From: an uncultured Cytophagaceae bacterium
GTDB taxonomy: Bacteria > Bacteroidota > Bacteroidia > Cytophagales > Spirosomataceae
Direction: 5' to 3'
DNA: 5,651 nucleotides
Assembly: GCA_903960725.1 (NCBI GenBank)
Contig: CAJCBY010000497.1
Span: 1 to 5,651, forward strand
Shown in pieces: positions 1 to 5,651 of this stretch (the first letter of the stretch is position 1; every line of letters begins with the position of its first letter). The notes below the pieces were generated by a model. That model was given only the letters and a program-made list of their open reading frames with translations. It was not told the DNA's origin and did not search any database. Made by a program: the position numbers and the translations under genes.

Positions 1-344
1 TCCGAGCTACCAAATTTATAGGGGATCATGGCGCCGGTGAGGACGATGGTTTTAGCTAAATTCTGCGTAGCCAAATACTGGGCGGTTTGTACCATCGTAT
101 CTGTTCCGTGGGTAATTAAAATGCGATCTACAGAGGCAGAGGCGCAGGCGAAAGAAATGAGTTGGCGATCTACCTCATTGAAATCCAAGCTGTCTTTCAT
201 CAGTAAGGTATCGATCGAAACAGCGAGTCTGCTGCGGCCTTTTTCGAGCATCTCGGGCAGGTGCGTATCCTTAAAAAACAGCGCCCCATTCAGCTCATTA
301 TATTCCTTGTCAAAAGTCCCGCCGGTTACAAAGATTTGGATCAT
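1..344 (-). CDS. Short asparaginase-family protein, N-terminal 114 residues (cut by left edge)
   Basis: The protein begins MIQIFVTGGTFDKEY and contains ITHGTDTM near residues 77-84 and VLTGAMIP near 101-108. These are the hallmark motifs of the asparaginase/glutaminase N-terminal domain, which hydrolyses L-asparagine to aspartate and ammonia. Thr10 in GGTF is the expected nucleophile, and Thr81-Asp82 in HGTDT form the second catalytic pair; the lysine of the second triad would lie beyond the window edge. No signal peptide is visible, so it is probably cytoplasmic. The sequence, including the THLPEML segment, resembles the short single-domain asparaginase-like proteins of roughly 160 residues rather than two-domain enzymes of about 330, but the missing C-terminus prevents a decision. 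The ATG lies 3 bases after the stop of the Kelch regulator gene, so the two are probably co-transcribed. GC is about 48% in the first 180 bases, well above its neighbours. The family call is firm; the exact substrate is not. Confidence 0.9.
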   Translation of the reverse strand, partial: MIQIFVTGGTFDKEYNELNGALFFKDTHLPEMLEKGRSRLAVSIDTLLMKDSLDFNEVDRQLISFACASASVDRILITHGTDTMVQTAQYLATQNLAKTIVLTGAMIPYKFGSS

Positions 345-347
345 AAA

Positions 348-1730
348 CTACGTGTTCAAAAACTCCTCACTCACCTTAAAATACTGCTTATTTAAACGAT
401 ATACTTTTAGGCGAGAATCGGTGTCAGATTTTTTGAAAATAATGAAATTAATGTCGACCTGAAGGATGGCTTTTAGCTTCAGATTTAGTTGATTTAAAAC
501 GTCATTTTTGATCCGAATATTGTGTGAAAAATGAACGCCTTTTTGCTCGACTAATTCGAGCAGTTCAGAGTTAGGAACGTCGTCTTTTTTTAATAGTATG
601 CGAAGCACTCTAAGTTCATTTTCTTCGAAATTAATGGCCGCTTTTCCGAGGTACAAAACACCGTCTTTGTCTTTAATTATTCCCCCTTTAGCTGGACGGA
701 ATTTAAGTGCAAAATATATGATAAGAGAACAGATGAGCAAGGCAATAAGCGCTTTTACATAGGCAGCATATTGCGCCCAAAGATCCCGCTTTATGAAAGA
801 TTCTTTCAGAATAGATTTGCCTAAAAACTGTTCTATTGGCAGTGAAACTAATTCGATATCTCCAGTAGAGTGGTCAATTGCGAAATAATAGATTTTCCCA
901 TTTTCTACAAATGGTTTGAATTGGGTAGATAATTTAGATGAGACTGCTTCATTTTCAAAAACTTCATAGTTATCATCGGTAAAATTTACCCGTATAATTC
1001 TACGTTCTTCATTAAATGCAACGAAGTAATTTTCGTATTGAAAGTTTTGTAAATTGTTGCCAAAAAACACGGCAGTTTTGCCTCTATTTTCCCAGGTTTT
1101 GGACCTTAAATTAAAATGCCAAATATCTTGAGTGCGTTCGAATTTTAAATTATCAAATGGGTTAATTGTGACACCATTAAAATAGGTAACATCATCGCCA
1201 CTTTTAAACTGATTTACATCAAAAATTCCGGGCGGAACTTGATCCCCTTGAACCGGTGAATAATTTTCCCATTCTTTGGAATTTACATCAAAATAAGTGA
1301 AGAAATTTCGAGCAGACCAAAAGCCATATCCACCAAAACGGAAGATACGATTATCATGCACAAAATGCTGGCTATTAATCTGCATTTTATGCTCAAAAGA
1401 ATGATCAATTCGAATGAGTTCATTGCCCCTAATTTCATAGACTATACCCCCTAAGTTTTGGGTGATAAATAACTTATTATTTATTTTATTCAGCGTAAAA
1501 TCAGTGGCGACAAATTTCTTATAAAATGTAGAATCGCTGAATTTAAAATAGATGGGTTCTGATTCTGTTAGTTCCGGGATTTTAATCGTTTTGTAATGCG
1601 TCTTTTCTAATATATATATATAGGGTTTCGCATAGGTGATGTTTGCATTTCCAAACAGCGTTAATCGGAGATTGTCAGATTTAAGAATGAAGCTATATAT
1701 AAGTAGGAATAATAGTATCTTTTTATTCAT
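348..1730 (-). CDS. Kelch-like exported domain, single membrane span and cytoplasmic winged-helix-like domain: probable transmembrane regulator
   Basis: This 460-residue protein has a hydrophobic N-terminus (KKILLFLLIYSFIL, residues 3-16) that should act as a signal peptide or anchor. Residues about 60-300 are beta-rich with Kelch-like blades. The clearest runs over 125-158 (RIFRFGGYGFW, then YFDVNSKEWENY); another spans 178-218, ending WHFNLRSKTWENRG. A membrane helix follows at about 323-343 (YVKALIALLICSLIIYFALKF), flanked by basic residues on the C-terminal side, which places the tail in the cytoplasm. Residues 365-447 look like a winged helix: NELRVLRILLKKDDVPNSELLELV, then a second helical stretch (IKNDVLNQLNLKLKAIL), then a beta hairpin (FIIFKKSDTDSRLKVYRL) resembling the wing of OmpR/PhoB-type DNA-binding domains. 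I infer a one-component sensor-regulator with DNA binding at the C-terminus, the reverse of the ToxR/CadC order. The ATG at 1730 is the first after an in-frame stop at 1752-1754. It is divergent from the giant surface protein gene. The helix and Kelch calls are solid; DNA binding is inferred. Confidence 0.8.
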   Translation of the reverse strand: MNKKILLFLLIYSFILKSDNLRLTLFGNANITYAKPYIYILEKTHYKTIKIPELTESEPIYFKFSDSTFYKKFVATDFTLNKINNKLFITQNLGGIVYEIRGNELIRIDHSFEHKMQINSQHFVHDNRIFRFGGYGFWSARNFFTYFDVNSKEWENYSPVQGDQVPPGIFDVNQFKSGDDVTYFNGVTINPFDNLKFERTQDIWHFNLRSKTWENRGKTAVFFGNNLQNFQYENYFVAFNEERRIIRVNFTDDNYEVFENEAVSSKLSTQFKPFVENGKIYYFAIDHSTGDIELVSLPIEQFLGKSILKESFIKRDLWAQYAAYVKALIALLICSLIIYFALKFRPAKGGIIKDKDGVLYLGKAAINFEENELRVLRILLKKDDVPNSELLELVEQKGVHFSHNIRIKNDVLNQLNLKLKAILQVDINFIIFKKSDTDSRLKVYRLNKQYFKVSEEFLNT

Positions 1731-1751
1731 TTTTATCCATTTAAACTGTTT

Positions 1752-1776
1752 TCAAGTTAGTTTTTAAATTGTTAAA
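1752..1776 (-). promoter_or_regulatory. Weak candidate promoter for the Kelch regulator operon
   Basis: Read on the minus strand, TAACTTGA (1752-1759) sits about 21 bases upstream of the regulator ATG and has the same TAnnTTGA form as the opposing candidate -10. The upstream sequence holds only a poor -35 match. The element is plausible by position but weak by sequence. Confidence 0.25.
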
Positions 1777-1802
1777 ACATAAAAATTATTTATCTAACGG
1801 TT

Positions 1803-1823
1803 ATATGTATCATATGTGCATAT
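1803..1823. promoter_or_regulatory. Overlapping palindromes, candidate operator
   Basis: Three ATATG/CATAT half-sites lie in 21 bases: ATATG at 1803-1807, CATATG at 1811-1816, and CATAT at 1819-1823. They form two overlapping inverted repeats, with spacers of 3 (1808-1810) and 2 (1817-1818) bases. They lie immediately upstream of the candidate plus-strand -35 box, where an activator could bind. The AT-rich background makes chance occurrence possible. Confidence 0.3.
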
Positions 1824-1829
1824 ATTTTA

Positions 1830-1858
1830 TTGACAATTAAAATTGTAAACTTTACATT
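1830..1858 (+). promoter_or_regulatory. Candidate promoter for the giant surface protein gene
   Basis: A perfect TTGACA at 1830-1835 is followed after 17 bp by TACATT at 1853-1858, a four-of-six match to the TATAAT -10 box. TACATTGA also loosely resembles the TAnnTTTG -7 element of Bacteroidota promoters. Transcription would begin near 1865, giving an unusually short leader of about 12 bases before the ATG at 1877. There is no Shine-Dalgarno sequence in that leader, which is normal in Bacteroidota. This is a consensus match in AT-rich DNA without experimental support. Confidence 0.45.
1833..1846. promoter_or_regulatory. Inverted repeat overlapping the candidate -35 box
   Basis: ACAATT at 1833-1838 and AATTGT at 1841-1846 are exact reverse complements separated by two bases. 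The repeat overlaps the last three bases of the candidate TTGACA box and the promoter spacer, a typical place for a repressor site. It is too short for a terminator and lacks a T-tract. Function is inferred only from position. Confidence 0.3.
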
Positions 1859-1876
1859 GAATATTTATAATATTTT

Positions 1877-4800
1877 ATGAAAAAGTTCTCCTTCTTACTT
1901 GTATTGTTGGCCTCAATCACTTCTTTGGCCCAAAATCCAGCTACATTGCCTATTGGCGCTAAAGGCCCAGGCGGTGGTTTTATCTATTATGATAAAGGAA
2001 ACTGGGATAATGGCTGGCGCTATTTAGAGTCAGCTCCATCTAAGTGGAACGGGACAAATTTAGATCCTAAAGCTGCTTATGGAGCTAATGAACTCAACAA
2101 CACGAGTGTTGAGATTGGTACAGGTAAGGCAAATACAGCGATTATCGGCTCATCTTCTAACTTTAAAGATCTTATATCCGCCTATAATGCTAAAAAAGGG
2201 AATGCTGGCGATTGGTTCTTGCCTTCTTTAAAGGAGCTTCAAGAATTGTTGAAGTTTTATGAGTTGAGTGCTGAGAACAAATTTATTTTTGGTTCTCCTC
2301 TTAGTACAACAGATTTTTCATTGCAGTCTTTTTGGTCGTCATCTCAGTCAGGGACCCAAGTTGCGAGTGCTTCAAGAGTTAATTTTTTCACAGGTGCAAC
2401 AGCAGTTGATGATAAATCTAGTAGTTTTTCTATTCGTCCTAGTCGTTATGTAACGAAAGCCGATTTAGATCCGACTGTTAAAAGAGAAGTGCAATCAAAT
2501 GCCGCTTCTATTCTCTTGTTAAAAAATCAAAGTGCAATCATTCAATTAGTTGAAAGCCAATTAACCGGTGCTACGTATAAAATTACTAGTTTATCAACTA
2601 AAGGTAAGCTTTATCAACTAAATGCTGATTTAACAACAGGCTCAGAGATCACTACGGTGAATACACTTGTATCTAATACAGATAGAAAAGTTTTATTTGT
2701 TCCTACAACAGGCGAATTTGGAAATGATTATGCTGAGTTTTCATATACTGCTGCTAATTCTACAACGACCGAAACAGCTGTTAAGGTATTTGTTTCTGTT
2801 CAGGATTCTGATTCTGATAACGATGGTATTCAAAATATTTATGAATTAGCGAGTGGTTCAAATCCACAATTTAATGAATCACAAGTTTCTATTTCAGCTA
2901 TTGCTGAAACAGTTATTCCAGAGACTTCGGGAACAAAAGAGATTGTAGCTACTATTCCAGCGGCAACGACACGAGATGTAATCGTGGATTTACGCCTTTC
3001 AGGAACGGCTACTGATCAAAAAGATTATAAGTATGATTATTCAAAATTGGGTCAAACTACCTTTTTGGCAGGGGGTTTAGAAGGTTTTGCTAATGCTACT
3101 ATTGCCGCAGATGCAAAATTCGGATTTAATAGAGGTGTTAATACGGATGATAAAGGAAATGTATATGTAACAGACATTAACAATTATCGAATTCGTAAAA
3201 TAGATCCATCTGGAGTAGTTTCTACATTCGTGGGAGGAGCTAATCAATCTTTCAAAGACGGTAAAGGTGAAGATGCAGAGTTAGTTTCTCCGGAGTTTTT
3301 GGAAAAAGACTCAGAAGGGAATTTTTATTTTGTTGATGGAGGGGGACGTAATATCATCAGAAAGGTTACCCCTTCAGGCATTGTCTCTACAATAGTAGGA
3401 AATGTGAATGAAAATACGAATAAAAATGGAACAGGGACTGACGCTACATTTAGTAATATTCGTGATGTTAAATTGGATGCACAAAATAATATATATGTAT
3501 TAGTCCTAAGTCAGGGTAACGGATTTACAAATAGTTTCATTCGAAAAATCACTCCTTCTTTTGTGGTTACGAATTACCATAAAGTAGTGAACAAAAATCT
3601 TTCTACTTTTGACTTAGCTAGTGATGGTTCCATTTTCTATTCTAATGGAGGATCTATTTTTAAGGCGAACGCAGATACATCCGGAAGCGCGAGCGGAGAA
3701 ACTATGGTTTACAGTGGACTGAATTCGTCGAAAGATTCATGGAATGGTTGGGGAACCAATTATATGAGGCTTGGGAAAGATGGCCAGCTATATGTAAGTC
3801 TTTATGGAAGTAATGATAAATATAACCTTGTTAAATTTACTTCTACCCCTACATCAAATGGTTCGAGCCCAGTAGCTACTTTTTTAACGTCTAATTTCAC
3901 AAATAATAATAATGTGAGATTTGAAGATGTAAGGTTCATGCTTACAGGAAACGGAGATGTGTATTATTTAGAAAAATATTCGGATGCAATAGCTGAAAAA
4001 GCATATTCTAAAGTTAATCGGATAGATTTTGGTCCTAAAATTATCATTCCAGCGGGTTCTACAACGGGTAAATTGACAATTAATACAGTTGAAGATGAAA
4101 GTGATGAAGAGAACGAAACAGTCGTTATTGTCCCTAGTGTTGTTCAAAATGGAGTAATTTCTGGGAATGCTACTAGAACACTAACAATTACAGATAATGA
4201 CGCCGCACCTCAGATTTCATTTAAATTCTCTGCACCGTTTATTACAGAAAACTCACCTACCAGCGTCGACTTAGTTGCTTACACAAGTATAGTTTCAGGA
4301 AAAACATTATCTATTACCTTTAATACAACGGGATCTACCGTTAGTGAGACCACGAAATTCGTTGTAGATAAGAAGACGATTACTATACCAGCTGGTTCCC
4401 CTTCTGGAAAACTTACTATATCGACTAAGGACTTGAATGATTCTGCTATTGAGGAACTAAAGAAAATTGTCTTTAACGTAGTAGGCACGGTAGCGGATGC
4501 TTCAGTACTATCTAATACAGTTTCACTAGATTATCAAAGTGATGATAATCCTTCGGCCACTTTTGCATTAGGGGCATCTAGTATCACTGAATCTAGTTCT
4601 ACAAGTTTAACGGTGACTTTATCTCAGAAAGCGGCAAGAGATGCTGTATTTGATATAGATTTGAAAGGAACGGCGACTAAAGAGGTAGATTACGAATCAA
4701 TTTTTGATAGCAAAGGAACTGGAAAACTTGTTGCAGGTGGTAATGGTCGTGGTGGAGCAAATAATCAACTAAATGATCCGCTAGGAGTTTTTGTTACTTC

Positions 4801-5651
4801 GAATGGAACAGTCTATGCTGGAACAGCAGATAATCCTAAAGTAACGAGATGGGCTCCAGGAGATACCATTGGAACGGTTGTAGCAGGAGGCAATGGTTGG
4901 GGCAATAGCCTAAATCAGTTGAGCGGCCCTTGGGGGGTATTTGTGGCAGCAAATAATGATGTCTATGTGTCTGACCATAATAATCACCGTGTAATGAAAT
5001 GGGCTTCAGGTGCAACTGCAGGAGTTATAGTAGCCGGAGGAAACGGCGAAGGGGATGCTGCAAACCAATTACGTTGGCCTACGGGTATTTATGTGGATGC
5101 AGAAGAAAACGTGTATGTAGCAGATAGAAATAATAACCGTGTTCAACGCTGGGCTAAGGGTGCTACTACAGGAACAACAGTTGCTGGAGGAACAACATTT
5201 AATGACAATAACAATACGAATCAATTAAGTAATCCACAGGGTTTATTTGTGGATGCTTCTAAAAATGTATATGTATCCACTAATTGGAACCACGCTGTTC
5301 AGAAATGGGCGCTAAATGCAACATCACCAACAATTGTTGCAGGAGGGAATTGGTATGGTAGCCAATCTAATCAATTAGCAGATGTACAAGGAATTTATGT
5401 GGATAATCTAGGCACAGTTTATGTGGCGGATCAAAATAATCACCGGGTTCAGAAATGGTTAGTAGGGGCTAATGAGGGTATTACAGTGGCCGGCGTAAAT
5501 GGTAATTCGTCATCTGAATTAGGGAAATTGAATTCACCTAGTTCTGTCTCTTTTGATGGAGCTGGAAATTTATACGTAGCAGAGAGAAACAATCACCGCG
5601 TACAAAAAATTCAATTGAATCCGCAAATTAAAGTTCCAGCAGGATCTTTAA
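1877..5651 (+). CDS. Giant secreted surface protein with DUF1566, Ig-like, Calx-beta and two NHL beta-propellers (cut by right edge)
   Basis: The frame is open for 1258 codons without a stop and leaves the window. The ATG at 1877 is the first available start, because an in-frame TAA lies at 1868-1870. Residues 1-18 form a signal peptide (KKFSFLLVLLASITSLA), probably cleaved before Gln19. Domains in order: DUF1566/Lcl-like (27-191); helical linker (195-230); Ig/cadherin-like strand domain (234-308) with LFVPTTGEFGNDYAEFSYTA; Asp-rich calcium loop DSDSDNDGIQNIYE (310-323); first half of Calx-beta A (336-387); NHL propeller 1 (394-718); second half of Calx-beta A (720-775); complete Calx-beta B (779-890); first half of Calx-beta C (893-945); NHL propeller 2 (950-1249); resumption of Calx-beta C (1251 onward). 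It is surely exported and probably displayed at the cell surface or in the matrix for adhesion or ligand binding; a type IX secretion C-terminal domain could lie beyond the edge but is not seen. No enzymatic site is recognised. Divergent transcription from a membrane regulator suggests possible control by it. Confidence 0.92.
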   Translation, partial: MKKFSFLLVLLASITSLAQNPATLPIGAKGPGGGFIYYDKGNWDNGWRYLESAPSKWNGTNLDPKAAYGANELNNTSVEIGTGKANTAIIGSSSNFKDLISAYNAKKGNAGDWFLPSLKELQELLKFYELSAENKFIFGSPLSTTDFSLQSFWSSSQSGTQVASASRVNFFTGATAVDDKSSSFSIRPSRYVTKADLDPTVKREVQSNAASILLLKNQSAIIQLVESQLTGATYKITSLSTKGKLYQLNADLTTGSEITTVNTLVSNTDRKVLFVPTTGEFGNDYAEFSYTAANSTTTETAVKVFVSVQDSDSDNDGIQNIYELASGSNPQFNESQVSISAIAETVIPETSGTKEIVATIPAATTRDVIVDLRLSGTATDQKDYKYDYSKLGQTTFLAGGLEGFANATIAADAKFGFNRGVNTDDKGNVYVTDINNYRIRKIDPSGVVSTFVGGANQSFKDGKGEDAELVSPEFLEKDSEGNFYFVDGGGRNIIRKVTPSGIVSTIVGNVNENTNKNGTGTDATFSNIRDVKLDAQNNIYVLVLSQGNGFTNSFIRKITPSFVVTNYHKVVNKNLSTFDLASDGSIFYSNGGSIFKANADTSGSASGETMVYSGLNSSKDSWNGWGTNYMRLGKDGQLYVSLYGSNDKYNLVKFTSTPTSNGSSPVATFLTSNFTNNNNVRFEDVRFMLTGNGDVYYLEKYSDAIAEKAYSKVNRIDFGPKIIIPAGSTTGKLTINTVEDESDEENETVVIVPSVVQNGVISGNATRTLTITDNDAAPQISFKFSAPFITENSPTSVDLVAYTSIVSGKTLSITFNTTGSTVSETTKFVVDKKTITIPAGSPSGKLTISTKDLNDSAIEELKKIVFNVVGTVADASVLSNTVSLDYQSDDNPSATFALGASSITESSSTSLTVTLSQKAARDAVFDIDLKGTATKEVDYESIFDSKGTGKLVAGGNGRGGANNQLNDPLGVFVTSNGTVYAGTADNPKVTRWAPGDTIGTVVAGGNGWGNSLNQLSGPWGVFVAANNDVYVSDHNNHRVMKWASGATAGVIVAGGNGEGDAANQLRWPTGIYVDAEENVYVADRNNNRVQRWAKGATTGTTVAGGTTFNDNNNTNQLSNPQGLFVDASKNVYVSTNWNHAVQKWALNATSPTIVAGGNWYGSQSNQLADVQGIYVDNLGTVYVADQNNHRVQKWLVGANEGITVAGVNGNSSSELGKLNSPSSVSFDGAGNLYVAERNNHRVQKIQLNPQIKVPAGSL
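1955..2449 (+). other. DUF1566 / Lcl-type domain within the surface protein (residues 27-191)
   Basis: The region opens with GAKGPGGGFIYYDKG and GWRYLESAP, continues to GDWFLPSLKELQELL, and ends with FWSSSQ, a run of strands and SIRPSRY. These are the typical landmarks of DUF1566 (Lcl C-terminal) domains found in secreted proteins of many bacteria, which resemble lectin-like or sulfatase-modifying folds and are linked to adhesion. All main landmarks are present, so the domain appears intact. The ligand is unknown. Confidence 0.8.
2576..2866 (+). other. Ig/cadherin-like domain followed by an Asp-rich calcium loop (residues 234-330)
   Basis: YKITSLSTKGKLYQL, then VLFVPTTGEFGNDYAEFSYTA and TAVKVFVSV, match the pattern of cadherin-like tandem domains in bacterial surface proteins (a small-residue loop, a F-P-x-x-x-F-G-N-D segment, then a terminal strand). 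It is followed directly by DSDSDNDGIQNIYELASGSNP, the D-x-D-x-D-G-I form of thrombospondin type 3 or EF-hand-like loops, which usually bind calcium and act as rigid linkers. Only one such loop is present. Confidence 0.65.
2882..4201 (+). other. Calx-beta domain A, split by an inserted propeller
   Basis: The first half (residues 336-387) has VSISAIAETVIPETSGTKEI and ends LSGTATDQKDYKYD. The second half resumes after the propeller with IIIPAGSTTGKLTI (722-735), an acidic stretch EDESDEENE (739-747) in the place of the Calx-beta calcium motif, and the terminal strand LTITDND (769-775). Joined, the two halves give one complete Calx-beta domain of about 105 residues. The break is between the GTA-x-x-x-x-DY strand and the I-P-A-G strand. 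Confidence 0.75.
3056..4030 (+). repeat. NHL beta-propeller 1, about six divergent blades (residues 394-718)
   Basis: Blades are marked by a start such as STFVGG or STIVGN, a D-x-x-GN-x-Y-V strand, and an IRKI-x-P-x-G-x-V end. Approximate limits are 394-448, 449-503, 504-564, 565-606, 608-660 and 662-718. Blades 1-3 carry the full consensus (GNVYVTDINNYRIRKIDPSG; GNFYFVDGGGRNIIRKVTPSG; NNIYVLVLSQG with FIRKITPS); blades 4-6 are worn, with blade 4 shortened. NHL propellers bind proteins, sugars or other ligands through their faces. The blade count is judged by eye. Confidence 0.7.
4211..4546 (+). other. Calx-beta domain B, uninterrupted (residues 779-890)
   Basis: ISFKFSAPFITENSPTSVDL opens the domain, and TKFVVDKKTITIPAGSPSGK (827-844), LNDSAIEE (853-860) and a terminal strand ending YQSDD follow. 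The strand order matches the joined halves of domain A, and here the loop before ITIPAG is only a few residues long. It therefore serves as an internal reference for the uninterrupted fold. Confidence 0.7.
4553..5651 (+). other. Calx-beta domain C, split by a second propeller and cut by the window edge
   Basis: Residues 893-945 read SATFALGASSITESSSTSLT, then LKGTATKEVDYESIF, the first half of a Calx-beta domain. After the second propeller the sequence returns with IKVPAGSL (1251-1258), the same I-P-A-G strand that resumes domain A. The rest of the domain, with its acidic motif, lies outside the window, so completion is inferred. Confidence 0.65.
4724..5623 (+). repeat. NHL beta-propeller 2, six regular blades of about 50 residues
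   Basis: Six tandem units start with a VAGG-type motif at residues 952, 1002, 1052, 1102, 1154 and 1204 (bases 4730, 4880, 5030, 5180, 5336 and 5486), so the period is 150 bp with one of 156. The consensus is VAGGNG-x-G, then NQL-x-x-P-x-G-(I/V)-(Y/F)-VD, NVYVAD, and NNHRVQKW. Blade 4 has an Asn-rich loop (FNDNNNTN) and an altered STNWNHAVQKW end, and blade 6 begins VAGVNG and ends RVQKI. Regular blades indicate a closed six-bladed disc. The units are similar in protein but not identical in DNA, so they are not recent duplications. Confidence 0.85.

Larger units (their letters stand above)
1731..1876. promoter_or_regulatory. Divergent AT-rich intergenic region between regulator and surface protein genes
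   Basis: This 146-bp spacer separates the two divergently read genes, so promoters for both must lie here or inside the opposing gene's start. It is very AT-rich and contains two candidate promoters and two palindromic clusters, listed separately. No small gene, RNA gene or strong terminator hairpin is visible in it. Confidence 0.75.

Noticed and set aside
28..462. Plus-strand open frame of 144 codons
   Set aside because: It lies antisense to the asparaginase gene and the end of the regulator gene, both of which have clear family motifs or domain structure; its translation shows no recognisable domain.
1608..1622. Run of alternating TA bases
   Set aside because: It falls within the regulator coding region, encoding a Tyr-Ile repeat (YIYI), and is too short to claim a phase-variable tract.
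2268..2849. Two plus-strand open frames of about 60 codons (2268-2453 and 2667-2849)
   Set aside because: Both are out-of-frame shadows inside the large surface protein, overlapping its DUF1566 and Ig-like domains; no sign of translation on their own.
3056..4030. Possible frameshift or decay in propeller 1, because later blades lose the consensus
   Set aside because: The reading frame stays open and strand patterns such as GDVYYLE and GQLYVSLYG continue, so the blades are divergent rather than broken.
4279..4488. Minus-strand open frame of 69 codons
   Set aside because: Antisense to the intact Calx-beta domain B; its composition mirrors the coding strand and it has no start context or motif of its own.
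4727..5611. Regular 150-bp spaced repeats that could suggest a CRISPR or satellite array
   Set aside because: The periodicity is in the protein (NHL blades of 50 residues); the DNA units differ at many positions and are in frame throughout, with no short identical repeats and unique spacers.

Overview
The window looks like part of a Bacteroidota chromosome, probably an environmental Cytophagales- or Flavobacteriia-type organism. This is inferred from the low GC, the large secreted multidomain surface protein (DUF1566, Calx-beta and NHL modules), the membrane-spanning Kelch regulator, and the asparaginase type. No taxonomic marker gene is present, so the assignment is tentative.

Layout: two genes lie on the minus strand at the left. 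The first is the N-terminal part of a short asparaginase-family protein, cut by the left edge. Three bases upstream of it is a 460-codon gene for a membrane protein with a Kelch-like exported domain, one membrane span and a C-terminal winged-helix-like cytoplasmic domain. A 146-bp AT-rich divergent intergenic region (1731-1876) carries candidate promoters and small palindromes. The rest (1877-5651) is one uninterrupted plus-strand reading frame of 1258 codons that runs off the right edge.

The large protein has, in order: a signal peptide, a DUF1566/Lcl-type domain, a short helical linker, an Ig/cadherin-like domain, an Asp-rich calcium-loop motif, and then Calx-beta domains. Two of the Calx-beta domains are split at the same loop, and each split holds a whole NHL-type beta-propeller of about six blades. 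An unsplit Calx-beta domain lies between them and shows what the uninterrupted fold looks like. This nested arrangement is the most notable feature of the window.

Inferred working model: the Kelch/winged-helix protein is a one-component transmembrane regulator that senses something outside the inner membrane and may control the divergently transcribed giant surface protein, its own operon, or both. No sequence evidence directly proves this regulatory link. The asparaginase gene is co-oriented and almost abutting, so it is probably co-transcribed with the regulator, although its base composition is clearly higher in GC.
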